The position numbers and the translations under genes are program-made. The notes beneath the pieces were generated by a model, which did no database searches, was not told where the DNA came from, and saw nothing but the letters and a program-made list of their open reading frames with translations. From the NCBI RefSeq assembly GCF_013978595.1, contig NZ_JACDTZ010000001.1, positions 1,116,001-1,180,000 of the forward strand: a stretch of DNA of 64,000 nucleotides. Direction: 5' to 3'. This stretch comes from Corynebacterium haematomassiliense. Lineage in GTDB: Bacteria; Actinomycetota; Actinomycetes; Mycobacteriales; Mycobacteriaceae. This document shows positions 34,205-42,261 of the stretch, in pieces. How positions within the stretch are numbered: the stretch's first letter is position 1; each line of letters starts with the position of its first letter.

Positions 34205-35491
34205 CTAGCGCACCTGGCCGGTACCTTCCAGGATCCATTTGGTGGTGGTCAGCTCCGGCAGCGCCATCGGTCCGCGGGCGTGCAGTTTCTGGGTGGAGAT
34301 GCCGATTTCCGCCCCCATGCCGTATTGCTCCCCGTCCGTGAAGGCGGTCGATGCGTTGAGTACGACGGCGGCGGCGTCCACGGCGTCAGCGAACCGTCGC
34401 AAAGCATGTGCGTCCTGGGCCGCAATCGCCTCGGTGTGGCCGCTGGAGTAGTGCGCGATGTGGGCGATCGCCCCCTCGACGCCGTCCACGACCGCGCTCG
34501 CGATGTCCATGCTCAGGTACTCCTCGGCGAAATCGGCCTCGGTCGCAGGCGAAACGTCCGCACCAAACGCAGCATGCTTCTCGACGTCTCCGTGCACCTC
34601 AACCCCCGCAGCCTGCAACGCTGAGACGACCGCACGCTTGTCCTCGTCCGCGAGAGCCGCGTCAATGAGCACTGTCTCGGTGGCGTTGCACACGCTGACC
34701 CGGCGCGTCTTGCCGTTGATGAGCATCGCGATCGCCTTGTCCAGATCCGCGGAGGCGTCGATGTAGAAGTGACAGTTGCCCGTGCCCGTCTCAATGGTGG
34801 GCACGGTCGCGCCGGTGACCACCGCCTCGATCAGCCGGGCGCTGCCGCGGGGGATGACAACGTCGACAAGCCCACGCGCGGTGATGAGGTCCTGGACCGA
34901 CTCGTGGGAGTCGCACGGCAGCAACTGCACCGCTTCGCGCGGCAGGTCGTGTGCCGCGAGGGTGTCCTGCAGTATTTCGACGAGCTTGTTGTTCGAGTGC
35001 CGCGCCGTCTTCGATCCGCGCAACAGCGCCACGTTGCCGGATTTCAGCGCTAGGCCGAACGCGTCGACGGTGACGTTCGGACGGGCCTCGTAGACCATGC
35101 CCATCACACCGAGCGGGACGCGCACCTTCTTCATCTGGATGCCGTTGGGCAGCGTGCGGCCGGTGAGCACCTCCCCCACCGGGTCCTGCAAGCTGGCCAC
35201 CTGGCGCAGGCCGCCGGCGATGCCCTCGATGCGGTCCTGGTCGAGTGCAAGCCGGTCCAGCACCGACTCCGCCAGGCCATTTTGGCGGCCGGTTTCAAGG
35301 TCGCGGGCGTTGGCGTCGAGGATCTCCCCGGCGCGCTCCGTCAGCGCAGCGGCGGCCGCGAGCAGCACCGCGTCCTTCGCCGGGGTCGGCAGCGCGGCGA
35401 TTATCGGCGCTACCTCCTTCGCGCGGCGCGCCTTCGCGAGCACCTCCTCGCGCTCGGCCTGTCGTTGCTGGTCAGTCTGCTGCGCACTCAT
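34205..35491 (-). CDS. proA: Glutamate-5-semialdehyde dehydrogenase (gamma-glutamyl phosphate reductase)
   Basis: Second step of proline synthesis: NADPH-dependent reduction of glutamyl-5-phosphate from ProB. It has 428 residues. Family signatures: [43 protein letters not shown] and [11 protein letters not shown], which contains the catalytic Cys. In relatives it forms a cluster with an unknown dehydrogenase and proB; here it is separated from them by a toxin-antitoxin pair and by the island starting at about 37100. ATG 35491 is divergent from the antitoxin gene. Confidence 0.95.
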   Translation of the reverse strand: MSAQQTDQQRQAEREEVLAKARRAKEVAPIIAALPTPAKDAVLLAAAAALTERAGEILDANARDLETGRQNGLAESVLDRLALDQDRIEGIAGGLRQVASLQDPVGEVLTGRTLPNGIQMKKVRVPLGVMGMVYEARPNVTVDAFGLALKSGNVALLRGSKTARHSNNKLVEILQDTLAAHDLPREAVQLLPCDSHESVQDLITARGLVDVVIPRGSARLIEAVVTGATVPTIETGTGNCHFYIDASADLDKAIAMLINGKTRRVSVCNATETVLIDAALADEDKRAVVSALQAAGVEVHGDVEKHAAFGADVSPATEADFAEEYLSMDIASAVVDGVEGAIAHIAHYSSGHTEAIAAQDAHALRRFADAVDAAAVVLNASTAFTDGEQYGMGAEIGISTQKLHARGPMALPELTTTKWILEGTGQVR

Positions 35492-35526
35492 GCGGCAATC
35501 CTAGCGCTAGACGATTACCAAAACCC

Positions 35527-35556
35527 TTGACACCGGCGCGAGGGTGGCCCACTATT
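35527..35556 (+). promoter_or_regulatory. Promoter of the FitAB-type toxin-antitoxin pair
   Basis: TTGACA (35527-35532) is a perfect -35 box. At 17-18 bases spacing lies CACTAT/ACTATT (35550-35556), which would place the start of transcription at or next to ATG 35562, i.e. a leaderless message. The region is only 70 bases long and is shared with divergent proA. Confidence 0.6.
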
Positions 35557-35561
35557 TCGGT

Positions 35562-35795
35562 ATGACCGATTTGCAGCTCTTCAACGTCCCGGAAAAGCTG
35601 GTGCGCGCTCTTGAAGCGCAGGCCCAGCTGCGGAACACCTCCGTGTCCGACGTTGCTGTTGACGAGCTGACATTCGCGCTCAACCGCCGCAAGCGTTCCG
35701 CGGCTCTGGCTCGTCTCGCCAATCTTCCCCGGGTGAGCACGAAGGGCGAGTCCATTGCCGAAGCTGTTCGCGCTGAACGGGATGCCAGGGCATGA
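35562..35795 (+). CDS. FitA-like ribbon-helix-helix antitoxin
   Basis: 77 residues. The N-terminus TDLQLFNVPEKLVRALEAQAQLRNTSVSDVAVDEL is the ribbon-helix-helix DNA-binding fold of FitA/VapB antitoxins. The C-terminus binds and blocks the PIN toxin. ATG 35562 is used rather than the in-frame GTG at 35544, because it fits the promoter and family length. The ATGA overlap with the toxin gene (35792-35795) couples translation. Autorepression by the FitA-FitB complex is usual in the family. Confidence 0.85.
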   Translation: MTDLQLFNVPEKLVRALEAQAQLRNTSVSDVAVDELTFALNRRKRSAALARLANLPRVSTKGESIAEAVRAERDARA

Positions 35796-36181
35796 TTCTG
35801 GATACGTCCGCGGCAATCGAACTATTGCTACGTACTGAAAAGGGCGACCAAGTACTCGAGCTGATCTCTGCCGAAGACGCAGAAATCCACGCACCTCACC
35901 TACTGGTAACTGAAGTCGTGCAGGTAATGAGAAGACAGGTGCGTTCCAACGTTTTGGACGTGAGTAGAGCGGCCGAGTCTTTATCGATCTTGAGCGAGCT
36001 GGGTATCCAATTTCACGGACACCTTCCGCTCATGGCTCGAACCTGGCAGCTCCGCGAGAACGTTTCCGCTTACGACGCCACTTTCATAGCGCTTGCCGAA
36101 ACGCTTAATCAGCCGCTCGTCACCGCAGATGCCCGCCTCGGTAACGCACCTGGATTCGGGGCTACCATACTGGTCATTTAG
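35792..36181 (+). CDS. PIN-domain toxin (FitB/VapC family)
   Basis: 129 residues, complete PIN fold with all four acidic metal ligands: Asp4 (ILDTSAAIE), Glu41 (VTEVVQV), Asp95 (YDATFIALAE) and Asp113 (TADARL). Members are Mg-dependent endoribonucleases acting on tRNA or rRNA. Codon use is less GC-rich than that of the neighbouring core genes, consistent with acquisition. Its stop overlaps the convergent dehydrogenase stop by four bases. The pair interrupts the proA-unkdh junction. Confidence 0.9.
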   Translation: MILDTSAAIELLLRTEKGDQVLELISAEDAEIHAPHLLVTEVVQVMRRQVRSNVLDVSRAAESLSILSELGIQFHGHLPLMARTWQLRENVSAYDATFIALAETLNQPLVTADARLGNAPGFGATILVI

Positions 36182-37098
36182 TACCCGGCGTCGACGTCGA
36201 CCTCTGTGGCCATCTTCTCGCCCGCGGCGTAAAGCTCCCAGTTCTTCGCGGCCAGGCCGCCGATGCGGCGCTCCATGAACCGCGGGATGTTGGCCACGTG
36301 CGGGGTGATGACGCAGTTGTCCAGGCCCCACAGCTCGTGGTCGGCGGGCAGTGGCTCGGGCTCTGTGACATCGAGGCCGGCGCCGCGCAGGTGGCCGTCG
36401 GCAAGCGCTTGCGTGAGCGCCTGCGTATCGACGAGCGGCCCGCGCCCCACATTGACGACGACCGCAGTGTCCTTCATCTGCTCAATCCGCTGCGCATTCA
36501 CCATATGGCGGGTTTCCTCCGTCAGCGGGGTGAGCAACACAAAGTAGTCATGATCTGCCCAGATCTCGCCAGCGTCCTTCATGGCAACGGAACGGTCCGC
36601 GCCGTCCACCGGGTTGCCCGAGCGGTTCACCGCAGTGATCTCCATGCCGAAGGGCTGAAGGAATCGGATCAGCGTCTTGCCGATGCCTCCGGCGCCGATG
36701 ATCGCGAGCTTCTTGTTGTCGAAGAGGTACTCCTTCTCCTTGAACAGCTGCGTGTTGTTCCACTCGCGATCTACCGCTTTCATACGGTGCTCTACTGCCA
36801 GTAGGAGGGCGAGGGTGGATTCGGCGACGGTGTCGTCGTAAAGCCCACCCGCATTAGCAAAGCGCACGCCATTGGCCGCATGCTTGGACAGAATGCCGGC
36901 CTCCAGCAAACCTTCAATGCCGGCGTACTGGATCTGCACAACCTTCACGCTGTCCGGCAGCTCATCCGGGAAATCCTTCGGACCGCCACCGAACAACACG
37001 AGGTCCGGGTTGTCCTCAAGGGCGACGTGTTGATGTCCCTTCGCCTCCAGCGCAGCGATGGGTTCGTTTTTAGGCTTTGGCAAATACGTGAACTTCAT
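36178..37098 (-). CDS. D-isomer-specific 2-hydroxyacid dehydrogenase (unkdh of the pro cluster)
   Basis: 306 residues. NAD-binding motif IIGAGGIGKT, then the catalytic Arg in VVNVGRGPLVDT, Glu in LDVTEPEPLP and His in VITPHVANIP. It belongs to the family that reduces 2-keto acids; the substrate of the gene between proB and proA in corynebacteria is not known, and it is not required for proline synthesis as far as I know. ATG 37098 is preceded by GGGTAGG. The low-GC island begins just upstream, cutting it off from proB. Confidence 0.88.
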   Translation of the reverse strand: MKFTYLPKPKNEPIAALEAKGHQHVALEDNPDLVLFGGGPKDFPDELPDSVKVVQIQYAGIEGLLEAGILSKHAANGVRFANAGGLYDDTVAESTLALLLAVEHRMKAVDREWNNTQLFKEKEYLFDNKKLAIIGAGGIGKTLIRFLQPFGMEITAVNRSGNPVDGADRSVAMKDAGEIWADHDYFVLLTPLTEETRHMVNAQRIEQMKDTAVVVNVGRGPLVDTQALTQALADGHLRGAGLDVTEPEPLPADHELWGLDNCVITPHVANIPRFMERRIGGLAAKNWELYAAGEKMATEVDVDAGY

Positions 37099-37170
37099 GC
37101 CTACCCAGAGTATGGAAAAACTCGACCTCCGACCCCGGCATTCACACCCCGGCATTCACACCATTTAAGT

Positions 37171-37437
37171 GTCCAAGACCGCACCGGTGCCGCCCCTGGG
37201 AAACTGACAAACGAGTCCCGCGAACGTGCCAACGGACTCTTGAAACGTCTTCGTCAATTCGACGTGGTCATCGACTGCGACCCGTCCTCCCCACCCATCG
37301 TGGGCCTCACGAGCCTTCCGGGCTTCACCCACCTGCCACGCACAGTAGAAGACAAGAACTTCGTCATGAAGATCAAACCCGAAACTCGCATCACTCCGCT
37401 GGGTGACAAGATCTGGCGCATGGTCCTTCGGAGATAA
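37171..37437 (+). pseudogene. 3' remnant of an unidentified gene
   Basis: An open frame with plausible coding character (residues such as DVVIDCDPSSPPIVGLTSLP and GFTHLPRTVEDKNFVMKIK) ends at 37437, but no start codon with a ribosome site lies between the dehydrogenase start and this stretch; upstream the frame is antisense to the dehydrogenase. It is best read as a truncated gene end at the left edge of the island. The remainder of 37099-37445 shows no other feature. Confidence 0.35.
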
Positions 37438-37445
37438 TCGACTCC

Positions 37446-38444
37446 ATGCGTTCTCTCATCCTGAGACTTCTCGCCATTTTGCTCGCAATCGTATTTGCAG
37501 CCGGTGCGGCAGACCTTGTAATTGCCAAACGTGCGGGATTATCCCCGATTGACAGGCGGGCTCTCGAGGAGTTCCAAACACTCGCCGACACCCCGCAACT
37601 GTGGCGCGACGTCGACGTAGTGTCACACCCGTTCGTCCTCATGAGCAAAGACTCCGGATTCAGCTATCTCGTCACAAACGAGCCAGTATCGTCGCCGTTT
37701 GCCGAGCCGATTCCTGCACCGGCGGCAGAAGGTTTCCACGTATACCGGCTTGCACGCCTTTACCCGCAGCTGCTGCCAACATGGTTGCTCGGTGGCAACT
37801 TCACCACTATCGGTCACCCCAAACGAGTGCTCGGTCAGGATTCCTATTACGTGAAGTTCGGCGAGCACAGCTTCGACGTTCCAAACTCTTCTGAGCACTT
37901 CATCACTTTCCTCGCACACGAGGCTTTCCATTTCTACGGGCAGGAGAACTGGAGCATGGATCCGGGTCCGCTTGGTCAGCCAGATCTTGCTTTGCTGGAA
38001 GAAGAGCTCGTGCTTTTCGACGAAATACGCGCCGAAACCAGCCCAAGCCGCCTCAGAGACTTAGCCCACGGGCTGTTGGCTATTGAGATGCGCCGACTCG
38101 CTGCCGACCCGGAGTACGTCGCCGCTGAACGCTGGAAGGCAACGATCGAAGGCACAGCAACATACGTTGGGATCAAAGCTTTGGAAATAAAGGCCCTTAC
38201 ACTATCGTGTCGCAGTGGACGGATAAAAATGGAAAGCTGGTTTACTTTCGGGAAAAGGCTCGGGCGAAAAACCAGAACAAACACGGTCTATCCATTCGTG
38301 CTTCACAAGCTTCAACAAAATATGCGCCAAAAATTAAGCGCTCCGGCGACCGCTATGAATATCGCCTGCCCATGGATCATATTTCCTGCTCAGGTTGGGG
38401 ACCTTTTAAGAAGTGCCGGAAAGTTGAAACCACAGACATATTAA
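37446..38444 (+). CDS. Membrane-anchored HExxH metalloprotease-like protein with displaced C-terminus
   Basis: The N-terminus has one signal or anchor helix (LLAILLAIVFAAGAADLVI). A zinc-protease signature HEAFH (residues 158-162) is followed 73 residues later by WKATIEGTATYVG, where Glu235 is a good third ligand, so the domain resembles a gluzincin. No named family was recognised. From about residue 248 (base 38190) the reading becomes odd, basic and low in structure, while another frame (38207-38563) becomes the more protein-like one. The native 3' end has probably been lost by a deletion junction or frameshift. Lower GC than the flanking core genes. Confidence 0.55.
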   Translation: MRSLILRLLAILLAIVFAAGAADLVIAKRAGLSPIDRRALEEFQTLADTPQLWRDVDVVSHPFVLMSKDSGFSYLVTNEPVSSPFAEPIPAPAAEGFHVYRLARLYPQLLPTWLLGGNFTTIGHPKRVLGQDSYYVKFGEHSFDVPNSSEHFITFLAHEAFHFYGQENWSMDPGPLGQPDLALLEEELVLFDEIRAETSPSRLRDLAHGLLAIEMRRLAADPEYVAAERWKATIEGTATYVGIKALEIKALTLSCRSGRIKMESWFTFGKRLGRKTRTNTVYPFVLHKLQQNMRQKLSAPATAMNIACPWIIFPAQVGDLLRSAGKLKPQTY

Positions 38445-38563
38445 CGGTGGTTGGTTTCAACAAGATAAGGGACGGCAAACCTTACGGAGTTGTAACCACT
38501 CACTGCCTTGGCTACCAAGGCCGTTGCCCGCAATGGATTATCAATTCACCGCAGATTAAATAG
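38207..38563 (+). CDS. Hypothetical protein, probably the C-terminal part of a rearranged gene
   Basis: 118 residues from GTG 38207, overlapping the previous gene by 238 bases in another frame. The frame remains protein-like upstream of the GTG (WDQSFGNKGPYTIVSQW), with no start there, which suggests a 5'-truncated gene rather than a short intact one. It is basic in the first half, with four cysteines (SCSG, KKCRK, THCLG, GRCPQ) in the second half, compatible with an extracellular domain. No homology is recognised. The pentapeptide-repeat gene follows after three bases. Confidence 0.45.
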   Translation: MSQWTDKNGKLVYFREKARAKNQNKHGLSIRASQASTKYAPKIKRSGDRYEYRLPMDHISCSGWGPFKKCRKVETTDILTVVGFNKIRDGKPYGVVTTHCLGYQGRCPQWIINSPQIK

Positions 38564-38566
38564 CAA

Positions 38567-38911
38567 ATGTACAAAACGATGCCTCAATCGTGGGCCACGG
38601 AGCTCGCTGGGGAAGACATTTCCGGGAAAGATATGTCCAACTATGACCTGACGGATATCAATCTCGAAGGAAGCATATGCAAAGGATGCTCGTTTCGCGG
38701 CTCCATGGTGGCATGGGCTAACTTGAAATCGGCAGATTTCACCGACGCAGATTTTACGAACGCAATTCTTAGCGAGTCAGACCTTCGTGGAGCGACATTA
38801 ACGCGCGCGAATTTTACGAACGCATATCTGGTACCTGTTACCGCCAGTCCAAGGCAATTCTCTGAATGTACAGGTTTGGATGCAAGTAATGCGATACTTT
38901 ATAGCCCCTGA
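38567..38911 (+). CDS. Pentapeptide-repeat protein
   Basis: 114 residues with about ten A(D/N)LxX units: EDISGKDMSNYDLTDINLEG, then ANLKSADFTDADFTNAILSESDLRGATLTRANF. These fold as a right-handed quadrilateral beta helix. The array is too short for a Qnr-type gyrase mimic. Position directly after the cysteine-rich fragment could mean a partner or immunity role, but nothing in the sequence proves it. No clear ribosome site; start chosen as the first ATG. Confidence 0.65.
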   Translation: MYKTMPQSWATELAGEDISGKDMSNYDLTDINLEGSICKGCSFRGSMVAWANLKSADFTDADFTNAILSESDLRGATLTRANFTNAYLVPVTASPRQFSECTGLDASNAILYSP

Positions 38912-39028
38912 TTGCGCCTACACGAATTCCGTTCAAGCCCTACGGTGTATCGGGTGTTGAAAAACGCATAGATACGGCGCGGCGTGCGGGTGAATATACG
39001 CCCCACGGTGATTGCTGTATGGCAGGCT

Positions 39029-39081
39029 ATATGCTTAGGCATATGGCACGACATACGCTAAAGCATATGTTATAGCGTATG
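39029..39081. repeat. Cluster of AT-rich palindromes
   Basis: ATATGC-N4-GCATAT (39029-39044) and a 9-bp inverted repeat CATACGCTA (39052-39060) / TAGCGTATG (39073-39081) whose spacer contains a further CATATG palindrome. The same core GC(A/G)TATG recurs four times within 53 bases. It lies between the pentapeptide gene and a convergent membrane-protein gene, in a 187-base stretch (38912-39098) otherwise empty. Confidence 0.6.
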
Positions 39082-39098
39082 TTCACCGAAACGTGGCT

Positions 39099-39428
39099 TT
39101 ACCTGTTGGTTCTTTCATTGAGGCGGGCTCCGAAAATGCCAGTCCACAGGGCGAGTAGTCCCAGCGACGCAATAAGTGCGGTAAGAATTAGCGGCAGCTC
39201 TGCGAGGTTGAAGATGAGATAAGCGCCCAGGATCATTGCCACGCTGGTTCCGCCTCCAATCGCGGCGACTCGCATACGGTCTTGGGGCTGTTCGCGGCGG
39301 ATGGTCTGGACGGCCAAGACGGTGGCACACACCAGCGCAGCCAAGACAATAACTATGTACAGTCCTCTTCTCCTTTCGGTGCTGGCGCTTATCCTATCGG
39401 GAGGGTGTGCACGGTCTGCGTGCTGCAT
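39099..39428 (-). CDS. Small membrane protein, unknown function
   Basis: 109 residues: a polar start, then three hydrophobic segments (LYIVIVLAALVCATVLAV, VAMILGAYLIFNLA and LILTALIASLGLLALWTGI). GAGGAA directly precedes ATG 39428. The IS21 element is inserted 16 bases upstream of this start, so the native promoter is now 2.6 kb away and expression may be lost or driven from the element. No family recognised. Confidence 0.55.
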   Translation of the reverse strand: MQHADRAHPPDRISASTERRRGLYIVIVLAALVCATVLAVQTIRREQPQDRMRVAAIGGGTSVAMILGAYLIFNLAELPLILTALIASLGLLALWTGIFGARLNERTNR

Positions 39429-39579
39429 TTCCTCAGAATCAGGGTGTTACGCGGTCGTATCTAGTAACACCGTGGTGAGTATCGAGTAACGCATTGGTGA
39501 GCATCCAGTAACAGTCCGGGGGAGGATTCTGGTGACCGCGTGACTTCAGGGCACGCGGCGTTACCAGAGGAGTCTGATT

Positions 39580-41220
39580 GTGACTGACTACCGGGCGGTA
39601 ATGGATCAAGTGCTCAAAGGCTGGTCTGTCCGCCAAATCTGTTCGAGTCTGCGGTGCTCGCACACCACGGTGCAAAAAGCACGCGATGCGCTGGTGGAAC
39701 ACAACATCACAACCCGTGAGCAACTTCGTGGGGTTGCGGATCATGAGCTGGTGGACTGGTTCGTCGACGGGCGCAGCCATGCTCAGGGCGATTTCGTCCC
39801 GATCGATTTCGACGCTGTCGCCAAGGCACGCACCGGGCGCAACAAGGTGACCCTGCAGGTGTTGTGGGGCCGCTACACCGCACAGCCTGCGGACCCAGGC
39901 CAGCGGTATTACAGCTACGAGCGGTTTCGCCAGCTTGTGGCCCAACACGTTGATGCAGCTGGGCTGACCGCCAGGATCACCCATGCCCCGGGCCATACGA
40001 TGCAGGTGGACTGGGCAGGCACAAAGATGCGGCTGTGTGACCCCACCGGCGGGCAAGGATCGAAGGTCAGTATCTTTGTCGCCTCGCTGCCGTATTCGGG
40101 GATGGTGTTCGCCTGCGCGTGCGCGGATGAGCGCCAGGACGCGTGGCTTGCAGCTCATATCCGCGCGTTTGAGTACTTCGGCGGGGTTGCCGAGGTCATC
40201 GTGCCGGATAATGCCTCGACAGCCTCGAACGCGATTAGTGCCGCGGACAAAAATCGTCGGGTCAACTCCACCTACGAGGAGTTTTTGGAGCACTACAACA
40301 CCGCCGCGTTGCCGGCTCGGGCGAAACGACCCAAAGACAAGGCCAGCGTCGAAGCCGCAGTCAAGATCGTCACCCAAAACGTCATCCACGCACTCGATGG
40401 CCACCAGTGCGTTGGGATAGACGAGCTCAACGCGAAAATCACCGCCCTGGTCGATGGGATCAACGCTGCCACGCCGTTTCGCGGCAATGCGACGAGCAGA
40501 CGCGCATTGTTTGATCAGTTCGAACGCGACGTGCTCACCGCGCTGCCTGCAACACCGTGGCAGCGCACCGAATGGAAACGCGCCAAAGTCGCACCCAATT
40601 TCCACATCAGAGTGCACAACGCGCATTACTCGGTACCGCACCAGCTGGTGGGCCGCACCGTGGATGTGCGCATCACCGGTGACAGTCTCGCCGTCTTCGA
40701 CGCCGGGCAGCGTGTGGCCAGACACCAACTCGCGCGTGCCCGCGGGGTGTATGTCACCGACACCGACCACATACCGGCGAACCTGGGTGATACCCGTGGG
40801 TTGTGGACAAGTGAGTACTTCCTGCGCGAAGCCTCCAAGATCGGGCCGGCCACACGCCAGGTGATTGCCGAGCTCATCGAAGCTAAAGCGATCCCTGCCC
40901 AGGCGTACCAAGCGTGCCGCAACGTGCTCAACATGGGCAAACACGCCAACAAGCCAATCCTCGAAGATGCCTGCAGACGTTTGGTGTCCACCGACGGCAG
41001 AAGGCGTGCTGTGTCGTATACCGCGGTGAAAAACATGATGGCCGCCGTGCGCAAAGACACCTCCACACGACCTACAGGTGCTGACCTGCCAATCGATCAA
41101 TTAACCGGCAGACCCGCTGACGGTGCGCCTGCCCCGTCAGCGCGTGACACCCGCGGCGCCTACCTCGGTGGTGCTGCCCAGTTCAGCCTCGAAAACCTCA
41201 CCAAGAAAGGATCTGCATAA
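39580..41220 (+). CDS. istA: IS21-family transposase IstA
   Basis: 546 residues. An N-terminal helix-turn-helix (SVRQICSSLRCSHTTVQKARDAL) is followed by the DDE integrase core: Asp in MQVDWAGTK, Asp in VIVPDNAST and Glu in KDKASVEAAVKIV. A C-terminal beta-barrel region follows (HYSVPHQLVGRTVDVRI). GTG 39580 is preceded by AGAGGAG. It cuts and joins the element ends together with the helper ATPase IstB. Confidence 0.95.
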   Translation: MTDYRAVMDQVLKGWSVRQICSSLRCSHTTVQKARDALVEHNITTREQLRGVADHELVDWFVDGRSHAQGDFVPIDFDAVAKARTGRNKVTLQVLWGRYTAQPADPGQRYYSYERFRQLVAQHVDAAGLTARITHAPGHTMQVDWAGTKMRLCDPTGGQGSKVSIFVASLPYSGMVFACACADERQDAWLAAHIRAFEYFGGVAEVIVPDNASTASNAISAADKNRRVNSTYEEFLEHYNTAALPARAKRPKDKASVEAAVKIVTQNVIHALDGHQCVGIDELNAKITALVDGINAATPFRGNATSRRALFDQFERDVLTALPATPWQRTEWKRAKVAPNFHIRVHNAHYSVPHQLVGRTVDVRITGDSLAVFDAGQRVARHQLARARGVYVTDTDHIPANLGDTRGLWTSEYFLREASKIGPATRQVIAELIEAKAIPAQAYQACRNVLNMGKHANKPILEDACRRLVSTDGRRRAVSYTAVKNMMAAVRKDTSTRPTGADLPIDQLTGRPADGAPAPSARDTRGAYLGGAAQFSLENLTKKGSA

Positions 41221-41223
41221 CCC

Positions 41224-41991
41224 ATGCCCCACCCGCAACCAGCATCATCATCCGCCCGCTTCCTCGACGAATCAGTCCTGCCGATCTTTACCGATCTACG
41301 CATGACCGCCTTCGGACAAAGCGTCATCGACATCGCCGCCGATCCCGCATTCGACGACTGGAGCTTCTCCGACAAAGTGCTCTACGCACTCGATAAAGAG
41401 GTAGCGGCCAAGCGTGAGAGGCGAGTCAACAAACTGCTCAAAGCATCCCGATCGCCAAATCCCGATGCTTGTATCGAAGACATCACCTACACGCCCGGCC
41501 GCACCATTAACAAAGAGCAAATCACCCGACTCGCTCACTGCCAATGGTGCCAAAGCGCACAAAACATTGTCATCCTGGGCAAATCCTCCGTCGGCAAAAC
41601 CTACCTCGCCCAAGCACTACTCACCGCGGCGTGCAGAAATGACTACTCCGCACGCTTCTTCCGCACCGACACACTCGCCAACCACCTCGCCGTGCTCAAA
41701 CACGACGACCCAGCCCGCATCACGTTCCTCGAAGACCTACACAACACAGACGTGTTAGTCCTCGACGACTTCCTGACCACCCCAATCGATGCCGCCACCG
41801 CACACCAACTGCTCAATATCCTCGCAGAACGCGAACCCCGCGGATCGACCATCGTGACATCCCAGTTCACACCCGACGAGTGGTACAAATCCATCCCCGA
41901 CGCCGTCATCGCCGAGTCAATACTCAACCGACTCGTCGCCGGCGCCGAAATCATCACACTCGAAGGCACCAACATGCGACTGACCCAATAA
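41224..41991 (+). CDS. istB: IS21-family helper ATPase IstB
   Basis: 255 residues. AAA+ ATPase of the DnaC/IstB type: Walker A LGKSSVGKTYLAQAL, Walker B VLVLDDFL, sensor-like STIVTSQFTPDEWY, ending ESILNRLVAGAEIITLEGTNMRL. It promotes target capture by IstA. It starts three bases after the istA stop. Codon use is AC-rich compared with istA, a common feature of the pair. Confidence 0.95.
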   Translation: MPHPQPASSSARFLDESVLPIFTDLRMTAFGQSVIDIAADPAFDDWSFSDKVLYALDKEVAAKRERRVNKLLKASRSPNPDACIEDITYTPGRTINKEQITRLAHCQWCQSAQNIVILGKSSVGKTYLAQALLTAACRNDYSARFFRTDTLANHLAVLKHDDPARITFLEDLHNTDVLVLDDFLTTPIDAATAHQLLNILAEREPRGSTIVTSQFTPDEWYKSIPDAVIAESILNRLVAGAEIITLEGTNMRLTQ

Positions 41992-42113
41992 CCCCCGCTA
42001 CCAACCTAAACGCCCGGGTGTTACTCGATACTCACCCGGGCGTTACCCGAAACTCACCACACCGTTACTAAACACGTGGTCTAAACATCAGGGTGTGTTA
42101 GTGTTACCTCCCG

Positions 42114-42261
42114 TAAGATCCTGATGCGCGAAACGCACAGTCTCAGTAGGAAGTCTGAGCGATAGCACTAGCCAGTTCTATCCGTCGCTTTAGCTCTTGC
42201 GCTCATTAGAGCTAAGGAATCCAGCGTCGTCAGGTCCGCTTTAGCGTACCTGGAGACAACT
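42114..42261 (+). ncRNA. Structured leader of yjdF, candidate yjdF-type riboswitch, with promoter
   Basis: A TAAGAT -10 box (42114-42119) puts the start near 42125. The 137-nt leader then folds into consecutive stems: TGCG/CGCA (42125-42137), CTCAG/CTGAG (42142-42159), GCGA/TCGC (42159-42188), TTAGCTCT/AGAGCTAA (42190-42215) and CAGGT-CGC/GCG-ACCTG (42231-42252). The last stem overlaps the ribosome site GGAG (42252-42255) of the TTG start at 42262, so it could gate translation. Genes of this family in Firmicutes are controlled by the yjdF (azaaromatic-sensing) riboswitch; identity to that consensus was not tested. Confidence 0.65.

Larger units (their letters stand above)
39445..42087 (+). 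mobile_element. Complete IS21-family insertion sequence with 6-bp target duplication
   Basis: The element is 2643 bp, begins TGTT and ends AACA (TG...CA ends), and is flanked by direct repeats TCAGGG at 39439-39444 and 42088-42093. The ends share the imperfect inverted repeat TAGTAAC-N4-GTGGTGAGT and carry several internal copies of a GGTGAGTATCGAGTAAC-like 20-mer on each side, as is usual for IS21 (multiple transposase sites). It encodes IstA and IstB in order with a 3-base gap. Both genes and both ends are intact, so it looks recent and possibly active. Confidence 0.9.

Noticed and set aside
38170..38210. Programmed -1 ribosomal frameshift joining the two frames of the metalloprotease locus
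   Set aside because: No canonical slippery heptamer followed by a pseudoknot was found; a deletion or indel is simpler.
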